DNA from: Zingiber officinale
Taxonomy: Eukaryota > Streptophyta > Magnoliopsida > Zingiberales > Zingiberaceae
NCBI RefSeq assembly: GCF_018446385.1
Contig: NC_055986.1
Coordinates: forward strand, 24,848,302 to 24,912,301
DNA: 64,000 nucleotides
Direction of reading: 5' to 3'
A model generated the notes under the pieces. It worked only from the letters and a program-made list of their open reading frames with translations, did not search any database and had not been told where the DNA came from. Made by a program: the position numbers and the translations under genes. Positions 22,801-34,800 of the stretch are shown one piece after another (positions within the stretch are counted from its first letter, which is position 1; every line of letters starts with the position of its first letter).

Positions 22801-25800
22801 GAATCCGTTAAAAAATTTGCCGACTGAAGATTATATTCAGTCGGTAAATACCGACTGAAATATAAATTCAGTCGGAATATTACCGACTGAATTTAATTCA
22901 GTCGGAATATTACCGACTGAATTTAATTCAGTCGGTAATTCCGTCGGTATTTGCAGGTTTTTTTGTAGTGTGCCCAAGGCCACACCCATTATCCAAATAA
23001 TCCTTCTTTTTATTAACAATCAATTAAGAGGATGTTTTAGCTCTTTTAAAATATTAATCCTATTTTTCCTTTCTTCAATTACTCATCTCATTCTCCGTAT
23101 AAAAATTATGAAAGAAAAATATCATATTACTTATGCTAATGGAATAACTATTACATAGGTATATATAGGACTTTAGAGTTAATCCTAACCTAAAACACAA
23201 ACCGCTCCATCAATAACCATATTAATACTAATAGTTCTAACACTCCTCAAGCAAGAGCATAGATATTTTCTATGTCCAACTTATACATGAACTAGAGATA
23301 CCCTAATAACAAGACTATAAATTGCACCAAATAACGAAATAAAAATATGACACTTGCATTCAGGTGAAACAAAACTAGGCGATAGGATTGCAAGCATAAG
23401 CTACCAATGGGTATGCCCACATTCTCTTTTGATCAAAGGATTTAGGATAAAGCGCGACGCTGGTTAGCCTCTCCTCAAGGACAACCTCTGTGAAAAATCT
23501 TTTATAACCTTAAACAGGTTGCCATATAGAAATTATGGAAAGGAAATATTATACAAATAATTAGTATACGGCTATATAAGCCTCTGGTCATGGCCTAAAC
23601 TTAAAAAATACTTGAGTGGGATTCTCACATTCTGCAATTCAACTGGAGCTAACTTCATGGAGGTTAGAGCCCCGAGATTGCAACACAGCTTATGGCTGCA
23701 CATATTCTTTTGTCCCGTCTTAAAGTTGAACTAAGCATCTCTTATCTAGCTATCTAGATGGCAGCTTTATGGGGGCAATATATCTTCTAGACCAGGTTGG
23801 AGCTGAACCAACAACATCCAAACACTCGACAGTTAAAGTTCCATACATCAGCAAGCATTCATAGAAAAAACATTTCTTCAACATTCGACAGTTAAAGATT
23901 AGAATATGTATCCATTAATTAACATGTTCATATTATAAATATATTTAGAATTATAAAAAAAAATTACAGCATAAATCATTAAAAAATAATAAAATGGTTT
24001 TATGTTATTATATTTTTACGTATTTTGTTTCTTCTCAAACCCATAAGTCCCTGGTACAGCCCAATGACATCTCTAGTAAGAAATCCTAGATATTGTAAAG
24101 AATATAAATGTCAGATGCAATTAATAGAACAGTATAGAAAAGGCTCAAAGTGAGAGATGGGCAGATATAGAATTTAAATGCTAGTCAAGATCCTAGAAAG
24201 TATATGAATATCTTCAAAGAAGTAACTACTATGTGCTTCCTGAACCTAAAATTTAAAAGAATACCAGTAATGGCACTCATCTAAGAGACAGTATTATAAA
24301 GAACAAAAAAAGGTGAGGGGCACAAGGAAAGAGCACATCAACCTAATCAGTTTTTACTTTGTTAAAAGAGTACATCAACCTGATCAAATTTGTAGAGAGA
24401 ACAACCATACACATCAAAAATTTGAACACATCAGGACATTAAAAAGTCATGGAGAGGATCTGGTCAAGTAATTAATCTGCCCATATTCTCTACGACTACT
24501 AACTATGCCAAGAAATTTAGTAAAAAGGATGTCAACATCAGTGTCTCATCGTGTAAATCACACACAGTGTCCATATTGTTAGGACCAAAAGTAGCTAGAG
24601 GGGGGGGGGCGTGGGCGCGGTGCGCTTCGTTGCTTGGCGTTGCTTGTTTCTTCTTGGATGTGCAGCGGAAAATACAGAAACAAACACAAACACGCTAACA
24701 CTAGGATTTTACTTGGTATCCACCTCACAAGAGGTGACTAATCCAAGGATCCACACCAACGCACACACCCTCCACTATGAATAACACTCCTTTATGGTAA
24801 CTACCAAAGGCGGAGAAGCCCTACAACACTCTCAATACAAGAAGAAGAAAGGGAAATACAAGTTAAGCAAAAGCTTACAAGATGTGCAGTAAAAACCCTA
24901 ACCCTAACTTCTTCCTCTTGCAATAGATCCGCCTCTTGACTTGGAAAGCCTCCAAGAACCTTCAAGAACTGGCGATCACGTGCTTGTAGAGAGCGTGGAG
25001 GAGCGGAATGAATCGAGAAGAGCTCGTAAAGGAATGCCAAGACCACGCCGCTGCGGCTTTAAACCCCCGACGGTCGGATCCCGATCGATTCAATGTTCCC
25101 GATCGAGCCTGGATCGATCCACGGATCGATCCGGCGCCTGCTCGAGAACGCTCCGATCGATCCCGGATCGATCCCGCTTATCTCGCGAGCAGATCGCCCG
25201 ATCGATCGGCCGATCGATCGGGACCTCGATCGATCCACGGATCGATCCGTGGCTGTCGACTGGAATCGGATCGATCCACTAATCGATCCGTACTCCGATC
25301 GATCCACGGATCGATCCAAGACTTGGTTTTGCCCAAAACCAAGTCCCAAACCTCCCTAACCAACATCCGGTCAACTCGACCTGCTGGTACATCATGTCTC
25401 GCATCCGTCACCCTCGACCGCCAGACTCCCACCAAGTGTCCGCCAATCCTTTGACCCACTGGACTTTTACTGTCGTGCAAGTATCCGGTCACCTATCGAC
25501 CTACTGACTTCCACTGTATGTCCGGGTCAACCTCGACCCATCTCGACTTCCTTCCTCGCCAAGTATCCATCAATCCTTTGACCTACTGACTTCCAACACC
25601 GGATGTCCGATCATCCTCGATCCATCTGGATTTCCTTCTGCCGGCTTCACTCACTGGGACTTTCACCCAGCTTCACTCACTAGGGTTTTCCATCCGCCTA
25701 GCTTCACCACTAGGACTTTCACCCAGCTTCACTCACTAGGTTTTCCATCTTCCTAGCTTTACTCATTTCCGATCAAGTATCCATCAACCTCGACCTACTT

Positions 25801-28800
25801 GACTCTTCTTCAATCAATATCTTATTGTCAAACATCTAAACCCCAACCAAGACTCACTTGGTTAACCAGGTCACCTGACCGAGGGATTCGCACCAACAAT
25901 CTCCCCTTGATGTTTGACAATACCACAATAACACTTACAATCCCACATGTAAGTTAAGCTAATCCTATAGCCTCCTTCTTCACGCCACTAGGTAATGAAC
26001 CCATAAATTGCTTTCATTCTCCCCAAGAGGGCAAACCCCCAGGTAACGAAAACCTAACTTACTTCCTTTCATTCTCCCCTATCGCACACATCAACCCCTA
26101 CTAATAAAACACATCAACCCGCTTTGGACACACATCAACCTATGCTCCAATTGGGCACACTTCAACAACTCCATTTGTTCAAGACTCAAGAGTTGTTCAT
26201 CGTGATCACAATTTCACTCATTGTGATCAACTCAATATCAAGGTCCCATACCCTTCATTATCCTTAACTCTTCAATGTCGACAAATACCCAACCTCGAGC
26301 ATTTTCAACCACTGAGTTGCCACTTGAAATGATGAGGATATCCACCCCCATTTATCCCCATTTCAAGTTTAAATGCTCAACCTCGAGCAAGTTCACAACA
26401 GAAGGTTAACCACCTTCCAAGGTTCATGAAAAATAACTTTTCATGTCTTTAAAGAGTCCATCCCCCTAAAAACATGGTGGTAACTTCTGTCATTGCACCA
26501 ACTATGACTTGGAATCCCTAAACCTTTAAGAAACCCAGATTTCGAAGTTTTGAGGTTCAAATATTCAAAATTTGAAACAAACCTCAACCTAAACTTCATG
26601 AAGTCTTCCTTAACCATTCCATCCTTGTTTTCACACGAAAACACCCTTTTATGTATACAAATGTATTTTAAGGGTTTCGAATGGTTACCTAGACTAAAAT
26701 AGGTTCAAAGTGCTGAAATCCAGCTTTCCCACCAAAATCAGCAACTTGGATCGATTCGAGTTGGGTTCCAATCGATTGAACCTTTCTGAATCGATCCACC
26801 GATCGATTCAGACTACTGGATCGATCGGCTGATCGATCCAGTGATCTTCCGCAGATTTGCCTTCTGAATCGATCCATGGATCGATTCAGGCACTCCAATC
26901 GATCCATGGATCGATCGGAGCTCTGATAGTTGCTGAAATTCCATTTCAGTCAACTTCAGAAACCCCTAGAAAATTCTACAAAAATCCAAAAATTATGAAA
27001 TTTCGTGTAGACATTGTTTAGGGCATATATTATCAAGGAAAAATAGTTTTCTATGAAAATACATCATATTTTCAAAGATTGACACAAACTTGAAAACTTG
27101 CAAAAACTTTAGTGTTTTCTTCAAGTTTGTGTCTAACTATTCAATGGTGATTACTATCAAAAGATAGCCTTCACCAAGGTTTTCCAAAATCATTTTAAAA
27201 ACGTTTTCAAAACCAATATCCCACCATATTCCTTGGGCTTAATGCACATGACTTGTACATTAGCTTTCCCAATGATGGGAAAACACATATCTATGTGTTT
27301 TGATGAAACTAAAACTCAAAAGAATGCACTAAATCAACATCTTGAGTTTTGTTCATCATCCTAACATCTCACTTGTATCTAATGTGCACTAAAACACATA
27401 CAAGTCATCTTATAGATCTTTGTGAGATGTAGAGATTGGTTTTGCCCTAATCTAGGGATCATGCATACTATCTAGGCATTTTGGAGATATTAAACACCCA
27501 CCTAGGATGTCACTTGTTAATAAGTGTTGTTAAATGCCTTTTGTCCTTGATTACAAGGAATTAAACTAAAGCATGATAATGTTATGGCATACATCAAAAT
27601 AAAATAACTTTCAAAAGAAATATTCCTATAACTACATGATGTATGCATGACATGACATGGTATTTTTGTATTTTTCATAATAAGTCATGAATGCAAAAGT
27701 AGACATGATGTCATGGCATATGATGGGCAAACAATCATGGCAAGATTTAGCATAAATAAAATATACCTAGATTAACTATCTAAGTATCCTTAAAACCTTA
27801 GCTAAACTTACAACTTAAACCTAGATTGCCCTTAAGTGCGTCAAGAAAACGCCAAAACCTAAATTGGCATTTCTAATTCCCTTGATTAATTTATGCCAAT
27901 TGAAATTAAGCATATTCCTCAAATGTTGGCATATTTCATTTTTCCACAAGAGTAGCACTTTAAAGTTAAGACCCGGATTGCCTTAAATTTCCTAAGAACA
28001 TACCAAAATCCCAACTTGGTAGCTCTTATGAATTTCCCAATATGTGCCTTTTAAGATTAAAATCAAATTTTCACCACTAGGCACATTTTACTCTTTCAAG
28101 GAGTAAATAATAGTTCCATTTCATTTTCAAAGGTTAACAAAACCTTGAAAATGCTCCTCGAGTGTCAATTTCAAAGTTGGGTTAACTACCCTTCTAATCG
28201 AGTTGACACTCTCAACCCATTTAGGGAAGATGCTCCTAGGAACCCAACACCTATTGGTGCTCCTTGGATGCTCTAGGTACTCACTAGGATAACTTCCCTA
28301 GATACCTTCCTAGTGACCTTGTTGGGCTTCTTAGAGCCTCGTCACATTTTCTAGGTCAACCCTGGGGATAGCCTCCTTGTGACCTTGTTAGTGACTTTCT
28401 TAGACTTCTTAGAAGTCTTAGTCACTTTGGTTGCAAAAATACTCTTAGGGATGACTTCCCTAGTATTCTTGACTTGACCACTAAACCTAGGGTTTGTTCC
28501 ATAACTATATGGAACCCTATGATAACTAGGCACATCCTTCTTAGCCTTTGGTTTGTATCCCAAACCTCTATGGCTATTTGATGGCTTTGACTTTCCTAGC
28601 CCTAGGTTTTGCTCATTTTGCCCTTTTAGGATATTTTCCATCCTTTTTAGGGTCTTTTCCATTTTATCAAGTCTTGATCTCAAGACTTGATTTTCTATCA
28701 TTAAATCCTTAGAATTTGGTTTTTCATTAAGTCCATGAGCATTTTGGTTTCTCGGCTTGTATCTAAAATCCTTAGAGTTATTGCCTAGACTTTTACCTAC

Positions 28801-31800
28801 ATTCCTAACCCTAGGAGTGATAGTCTTAGCATGTAGGCCACATGTTTTCCTTAAACCATGCTTTCTATTCTTATGGTAAATTGCATTAAAATGATAAAAG
28901 TTAGACCTATCATGCTTTTACCATAATGTAAAGGAGTACGCTCAATAAATGTTACCTTCCTTTTTGACTAGTGCCTCCTTGAGCCTTGACCCTCTTCTTC
29001 CCTTGGGGCATTGACTACGATAATGCCCTTTTGATTGCAAGAGAAGCATATAATATGCTCCTCTCTTCTTCAGTGTTGGGATGGCCTCCTTGGGCTTCAC
29101 CTTGCCCTTGCGCCACTGGCCCTTCTTCTTGGCTAATTTAGGGCACTTGCTCTTGTAGTGCCCGCTTTCCCCCTCAAAACATATTATATGATTTTTATTT
29201 TAATTGAAATATTATTACCTTCGTAGGGGTGGCATCTTTCCTTGGATCCGGAGAGACTTCCTCTTGATCGGACCTCGATTCTCCTCCATTTGATTTTTCT
29301 TGACTCGTGGAGGTAGAATCTTCTTCTTCGTCTCTTGACCCGGATGTAGGCTTCTCCTTCTTCTTGATCGCGTCACCAAGGATCGCTCCCCTCAATCCTA
29401 GAGGAGGCTTCATCATCTTGAATACGAAACAAGGAGTATGCTCCCTTCTTCATTGCATTCCCTCGAGGATGAAGCTTCTTGGATTTCTTCTTCGGAGGTT
29501 GAGCATTTTTCAACCTCGGAATCCTCCTCTTGGTCTTGCTCCAAAGAGTCACCCTCTCGATTCTTCTTGATCTTGCAAAGTGGGGGATCTCTTGTATTGT
29601 CGCCAATTTGCTCCAAAGCTCCTTGGCATCTTCAATTCTCCAACTTGAGCCAAGATGTGGCTAGGCAATAAGTTGACCAATAGCTTGGTCACTTTGTCAT
29701 TTGCCTCGCCCTTTGAATTGCTCCAGCTCCATCCGCTTTGTAAGTCCTGGAGTTCGTTGAGCTGCCTTCCATTAGAGCAAACCATTGCTCATCTCCATCA
29801 TAAGAAAATTTTCGATTCTTGATCTCCAAGAATCGAAGCTTGAGTGTATGGTGGAGCTACCCTGTGTCAAATCCAAGTCCATCTTGGAATTGCATCTTGA
29901 AGTCGAGCTTGATAAAATCTTGAACTTGAAGAAATTGCTTCAACTTCTTCACCCTCTAGCTTTTCTTGATATGCTTGACCCTTCCGGCGATGATTCCGGT
30001 GAAGAGCGGCCTGCTCGATACCACTTGTTAGACCAAAAGTAGCTAGAGGGGGTGAATAGCTCGTCGCGTTCGTGCGCTTCGTTGCTTGGCGTTGCTTGTT
30101 TCTTCGATGGTGTGATAGAAACAAACACAAACACGCTAACACTAGGATTTTACTTGGTATCCACCTCACAAGAGGTGACTAATCCAAGGATCCACACCAA
30201 CGCACACACCTCCACTATGAATAACACTCTCAATACCAAAGGCGGAGAAGCCTACAACACTCTCAATACAAGAAGAAGAAAGGAAAATACAAGACAAGTT
30301 TGCGCAAGAAAACCCTAACCCTAACTTCTTCTCTAGATCCGCCTCTTGACTTGGAAAGCCCAAGAACCTTCAAGCGCGATCACGCGTTTGTAGAGAGTGG
30401 AGGAGCGGAATGAATCGAGAAGAGCTCGTAAAGGAACGCCAAGACCACGCTCGCTGCGCTTTAAACCCGACGCACGGTCGGATCCCGATCGATTCGAATG
30501 TTCGAATCGATCGGAAGGCTTGATCGATCCACGGATCGATCGAGCGCTTATCGCCAGGAAGCGCTGGATCGATCCACGGATCGATCCACGCTATCTCGCG
30601 AAGATCGTCCCGATCGATCGTGATCGATCGGGACCTCCGGATCGATCCACGGATCGATCCGAGCTTCGTGAGGAAGAACCGGATCGATCCACTAATCGAT
30701 CACGGCGGATCGATCCACGGATCGATCCAAGACTTGGTTTTGCCCAAAACCAAGTCCCAAACCTCCTAACCAACATCCGTCAACTCGACTGTTGGTACAT
30801 CATGCCTCGGCATCTGGTCACCCTCGACCGCCAGACTCCCCACCAGTGTCCGTCAACCTGACCCACTTGGACTTTTACTCGTCGTGCCAAGTATCCGGTC
30901 ACTCTATTGACCTACTTGGACTTCCACCAGATGTCTGGTCAACCTTGACCCATCTTGACTTCCTTCCTTGCCAAGTATCCAGTCAATCCTTTGACCTACT
31001 TGGACTTCCCAACACCAGATGTCCGATCATCCTTGATCCATCTGGATTTCCTTCCTTGCCTGGCTTCACTCACCAGGACTTTCACCTAGCTTCACTCACT
31101 AGGGTTTTCCATCTGCCTAGCTTCACTCACTAGGACTTTCACCTAGCTTCACTCACTAGGACTTTCACCTAGCTTCACTCACTAGGGTTTTCCATCTTCC
31201 TGACATTCCAGTTAGGACTTCCCAGTCAAGTATCCAGTCAACCTTGACCTACTTGACTCTTCTTCAATCAATATCTTATTGTCAAACATCTAAACCCTAA
31301 CCAAGACTCAGCTTGGTTAACCAGGTCACCCTTGACCTGAGGGATATTGCACCAACACATATAAGAAATGAAATTTACCGCCATTAAATCATTATACCTC
31401 CCTTAAAATGTATCTATCAATATAGATTGGAAAGACAAATTGAGAATATATCTAGAATCAGAGTAACTAGAGGCTTTCTAGTAATGCTATGATTTAATGG
31501 ACCAGTTGATAGTCACACATAGAAACACAGCTATTATGTCAAAGTAATAGCAGTGCCAAACTATATCAAATTACTTGTAAGTACCTGATACCAACACTTC
31601 GATAAAACTCATCTTCCATGCTCCGGACCATATATTTGTGAAAATTATAAGAAAGTGGCAATTTGTGATTCTGCAATGCAAAATAGAAGAAATATGTTAG
31701 CTAGATCAAACTAATGCAGTGCGCCCCTCAAAGAAAATTAATATAGTCCATGAATCATTCAGTAGCCATGGTAATGTGGTGTAAGAGATTGATCGGCAAA

Positions 31801-34800
31801 AAGAGAAGTTGCATGCCACAGGTATGTAGGAAAGGCTTGTGAAAAAGGTAATGCATCAGCAGCTGTAGATGAAAGTTTCAAATGAGATACTTACAGTGAT
31901 GAAGCCTAATCGCAGTGCTAGGTAGTCTGACTTTGCTATAGAACCCTTGAATTGGCGAATGAAACAAAGCTACAAGGAAGTCGACAACATCAGAACTCAG
32001 AAACATGTTTGACACTGCTTACGATGTAAATCACCATTAGTAACTGGTTGGTCAAATAAAGATCTTTCAGCTCAAAATATGTTGCTACAGTCCATTCTTT
32101 CCCTAACAACCAGTGTATTTGTCATATGGTTTGTTGAAAGGCCAACCTGGCTATTTGAATTTTACACATCAAATGTTTCTGGCATCTGCAAAGCCTCACT
32201 GTTTGGTAAGTTAATATGACACATTAGTATCATTTTTAAAACAAAGATTATGAATTGGTTAGAGTGATACACGCTGGCTTTAATCTTTTTCTCATTGGAA
32301 GTGTTGTAGAGTGGAATTTGATGAGTTCAAGTAGTTGGTCACTTCACAACCTTATTATAATTGTTTATTCTACTACCATTGGAAAATCAGAAACGATGAT
32401 GGCACACATGCTTCGACGAGGGTAAAGATCTGTATTCTCCAGAAACTAGATTTGTCAACAAAGTCATATTGGTAAGTATCTTAAATGCATAAAGTTACAA
32501 AACTGCTGATTTGCAATCTATACATTTTTCATTTTAACTTCAGGTACATACTATATAAGAGTGCAGGCAACTTGGTATATAGTAGTCATAATTAATAATA
32601 CGTCTTAAGCACTAGTAAATATTTTCTTAGCATACCCTCAAGCATGTCATAAGTAGATAAAACAAGGCCCCCACGGGCTGGATCAGCTGGAGAGGTGCCT
32701 GATTCTTGCAGCTAAGGTTCTGGGGTCAAAGGTCGCCAGCTGCACACGGGGTTAAAATCCTGGTCTGCTCTGCCAAAAATTCCTGCGACCCCCAGTCACC
32801 TCTCTTGCCCAGCATTAACCGTGATTTACTCCCTCTGGAATCCTGGGGGCCAGGCCCAGGGTGTTAGAGTGTATACTAAAAGCCTAGCTTTTGGTATAAA
32901 TATTTATCTAGAAATAAAAATCACATTGGTCAAATGTCTACATTTATGATAAATGTAGTTGCTCAATTAATTTATATTGTAGATAACATGGTGTGTGGTG
33001 TCACACACAGAAGATCATGTTATTAGTTCCTTATAAATTATAAACAGTAGCTCACGACCAAGATGGAAAGGAGCAAACCATTGGAAGGTCGTAGTGTAAT
33101 TAGGTATTAGTTTATCTTAACTATATAATTACACTAGTACACTTAGAGTGTATTGAGTAGGACCATTTGAGGTCGTTCCTTTTATACTGACTTTATGAAG
33201 GAACAAAGACCTCAGTTATTATGGAAGTGTGTGCTCTTAATCCTAATATAATAACAAGCACATATATTTGATATTTATTTCTTTAATTTATCAATGGGTG
33301 AGATTTAGTTCGATGAATCAATAAGCTCGATAAGTTGGGAAATGATATCACTTATAGTGTGTGTTGTTGATTATGAAGGAACCGTGTCCTAGTAATCTAG
33401 GTTGAGAATGTCCCAAGAGGAGCTCATAAGAATTGTCATGTTAAACCCCGCAGTGGACTTAGTCCGGCATACGATGATGAAGTTGAGTGGTACTACTCTT
33501 GGAGCTAGATATTAATTAAGCGAGTTGTCGAACTTACTTAATTAGTGGACATTTGTTATCTTAAACAGGAGACTAACACACTCATAATAAGAAGGAGCCC
33601 AAATGTAATTTGGGATGGTGCGTAGTTCAATAATAATTCTTTAGTGGAATGATTATTATTGATGAAATTAAGTTGTGTTCAGGGATGCTTAATTTCATCG
33701 GGAGACCAAAACCAATTCCTCCTCTCGGTCCCTATCGTAGCCTCTATATATAAAGTCTTGTATCCATCCAAGCCCATCTTCTAATCTATGTTGTTGGTGT
33801 TGCTATCCAAGGATGCTCATGTTGTTGTGATTAACATGATCAGCAAGTTCATGTTTGCTTGCTGTGAGATGCCGTTTATTGGTGTTCAATTGCTTCAACA
33901 TTTTTCTTGCCAACTGTTTTTACCGTGAGAAGCTTTGAGTTGTCAACGTGAAAAGTTGAGAAGCTTTGAGATATCAACATGAAAATCTTTTAGAAACTTA
34001 CCAAAAGATGATGTGTCAACGTGAGAAATTGGTGAGGCTGATCCCATGGAATTAAAAGGAGTTTAATTTTAATTTTTAAATTCTTTTTATAACTATCCAA
34101 CCAGCCAACGTTGATATGATTCATGTGAGAAATTGGTAAGGCTGATCACATGGAATTAAAAGGAGTTTAATTTTAATTTATTAAATTCTTTTTATAACTA
34201 TCCAATCATGAAGGGATTAAAAGGGGAAATTTTATTTCCGGAAACAAATAAGGAAGTTTTAATTTATGTTTAAAATGTTATTTGCTTGGGATTTTAATGT
34301 GGCCGGCCATTAAAAAAAGGAATTTAATTTTAATTAATTAAATTTTTTATGGCAAAAGAATTAAGGAAGTTTTTATTTAAATTTCCTTATTTGCCAAAAC
34401 CAAGGATTATAAAAGAGGAGGTAGAGGAGGCTTCATAGTGAACGTCTCTATTATTTTTCTCCCTCTTTTCTTCTTTGGGTGTGGCCGACCCTTTCTTTTC
34501 TCTCCTCTCCTTTGTGTGGCCGAAACTTTCTCATGGTGGAGATAACTTTGGTGGCCGGATCTAAGAAGGAGAAGAAGGAGAGAAAAGATGCCTCTTTTCT
34601 AGCATCCCTTGGAGCATGGTGGTGGTGGCCGAACCTCTTCATCCGAGAAGAAGTTTTGATGGCCGAAACTTGCAAGGAAGAAGAAGGTGCTTGGTGGTTC
34701 TCATCTCGGAAGATTGTTGCTCACACAACGTCCGAGGTTAGAAGAGGAATACGGTAGAAGATCAAGAGGTTTTTCTAAAAGGTATAACTAGTATTTTTCT

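Larger units (their letters stand above)
19738..22970 (-). mobile_element. Non-autonomous CACTA transposon in MLO intron 8
   Basis: A 3233-bp element with terminal inverted repeats CACTACAAAAA (19738) and TTTTTTTGTAGTG (ending 22970), flanked by a 3-bp target duplication TGC (19735-19737 and 22971-22973). Both are diagnostic of the CACTA (En/Spm) class. Subterminal regions (19760-20235, 22600-22950) are packed with ACCGACGGAAT words in both orientations. The centre (20236-21850) is AT-rich with no coding capacity. A GC-rich block lies at the right end (22310-22600), as in the larger CACTA at 50168, and probably marks the promoter of lost minus-strand genes. It is therefore read as a deletion derivative lying in minus orientation. 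Confidence 0.95.
24577..31357 (-). mobile_element. Gag-only LTR retrotransposon (TR-GAG type) in MLO intron 8
   Basis: A 6781-bp element with LTRs at 24577-25898 and 30026-31357, both TGTTAG...CCAACA, and a perfect target duplication CATAT (24572-24576 and 31358-31362). Orientation is minus: a primer binding site TGGTATCGAGCAG (plus 30011-30023) sits beside the right LTR and a polypurine tract (CAAGGGGAGAT, minus) beside the left. The 4.1-kb internal region carries gag sequence with two CCHC-like zinc knuckles. I found no integrase, reverse transcriptase or RNase H motif. It would depend on another element for copying. Gag-bearing non-autonomous LTR elements of this kind are known in plants as TR-GAG. 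Confidence 0.93.

Noticed and set aside
24941..25492. Long overlapping open frames on both strands in the left LTR
   Set aside because: They arise because the ATCGAT palindrome array has no stop codons in any frame. Composition is all Arg/Ser/Asp/Pro and there is no conserved domain.
34479..34757. Open frame starting [10 protein letters not shown], repeated at 41203
   Set aside because: It lies inside the Copia LTRs and is duplicated with them. No family is recognised, and LTR leader sequence explains it.
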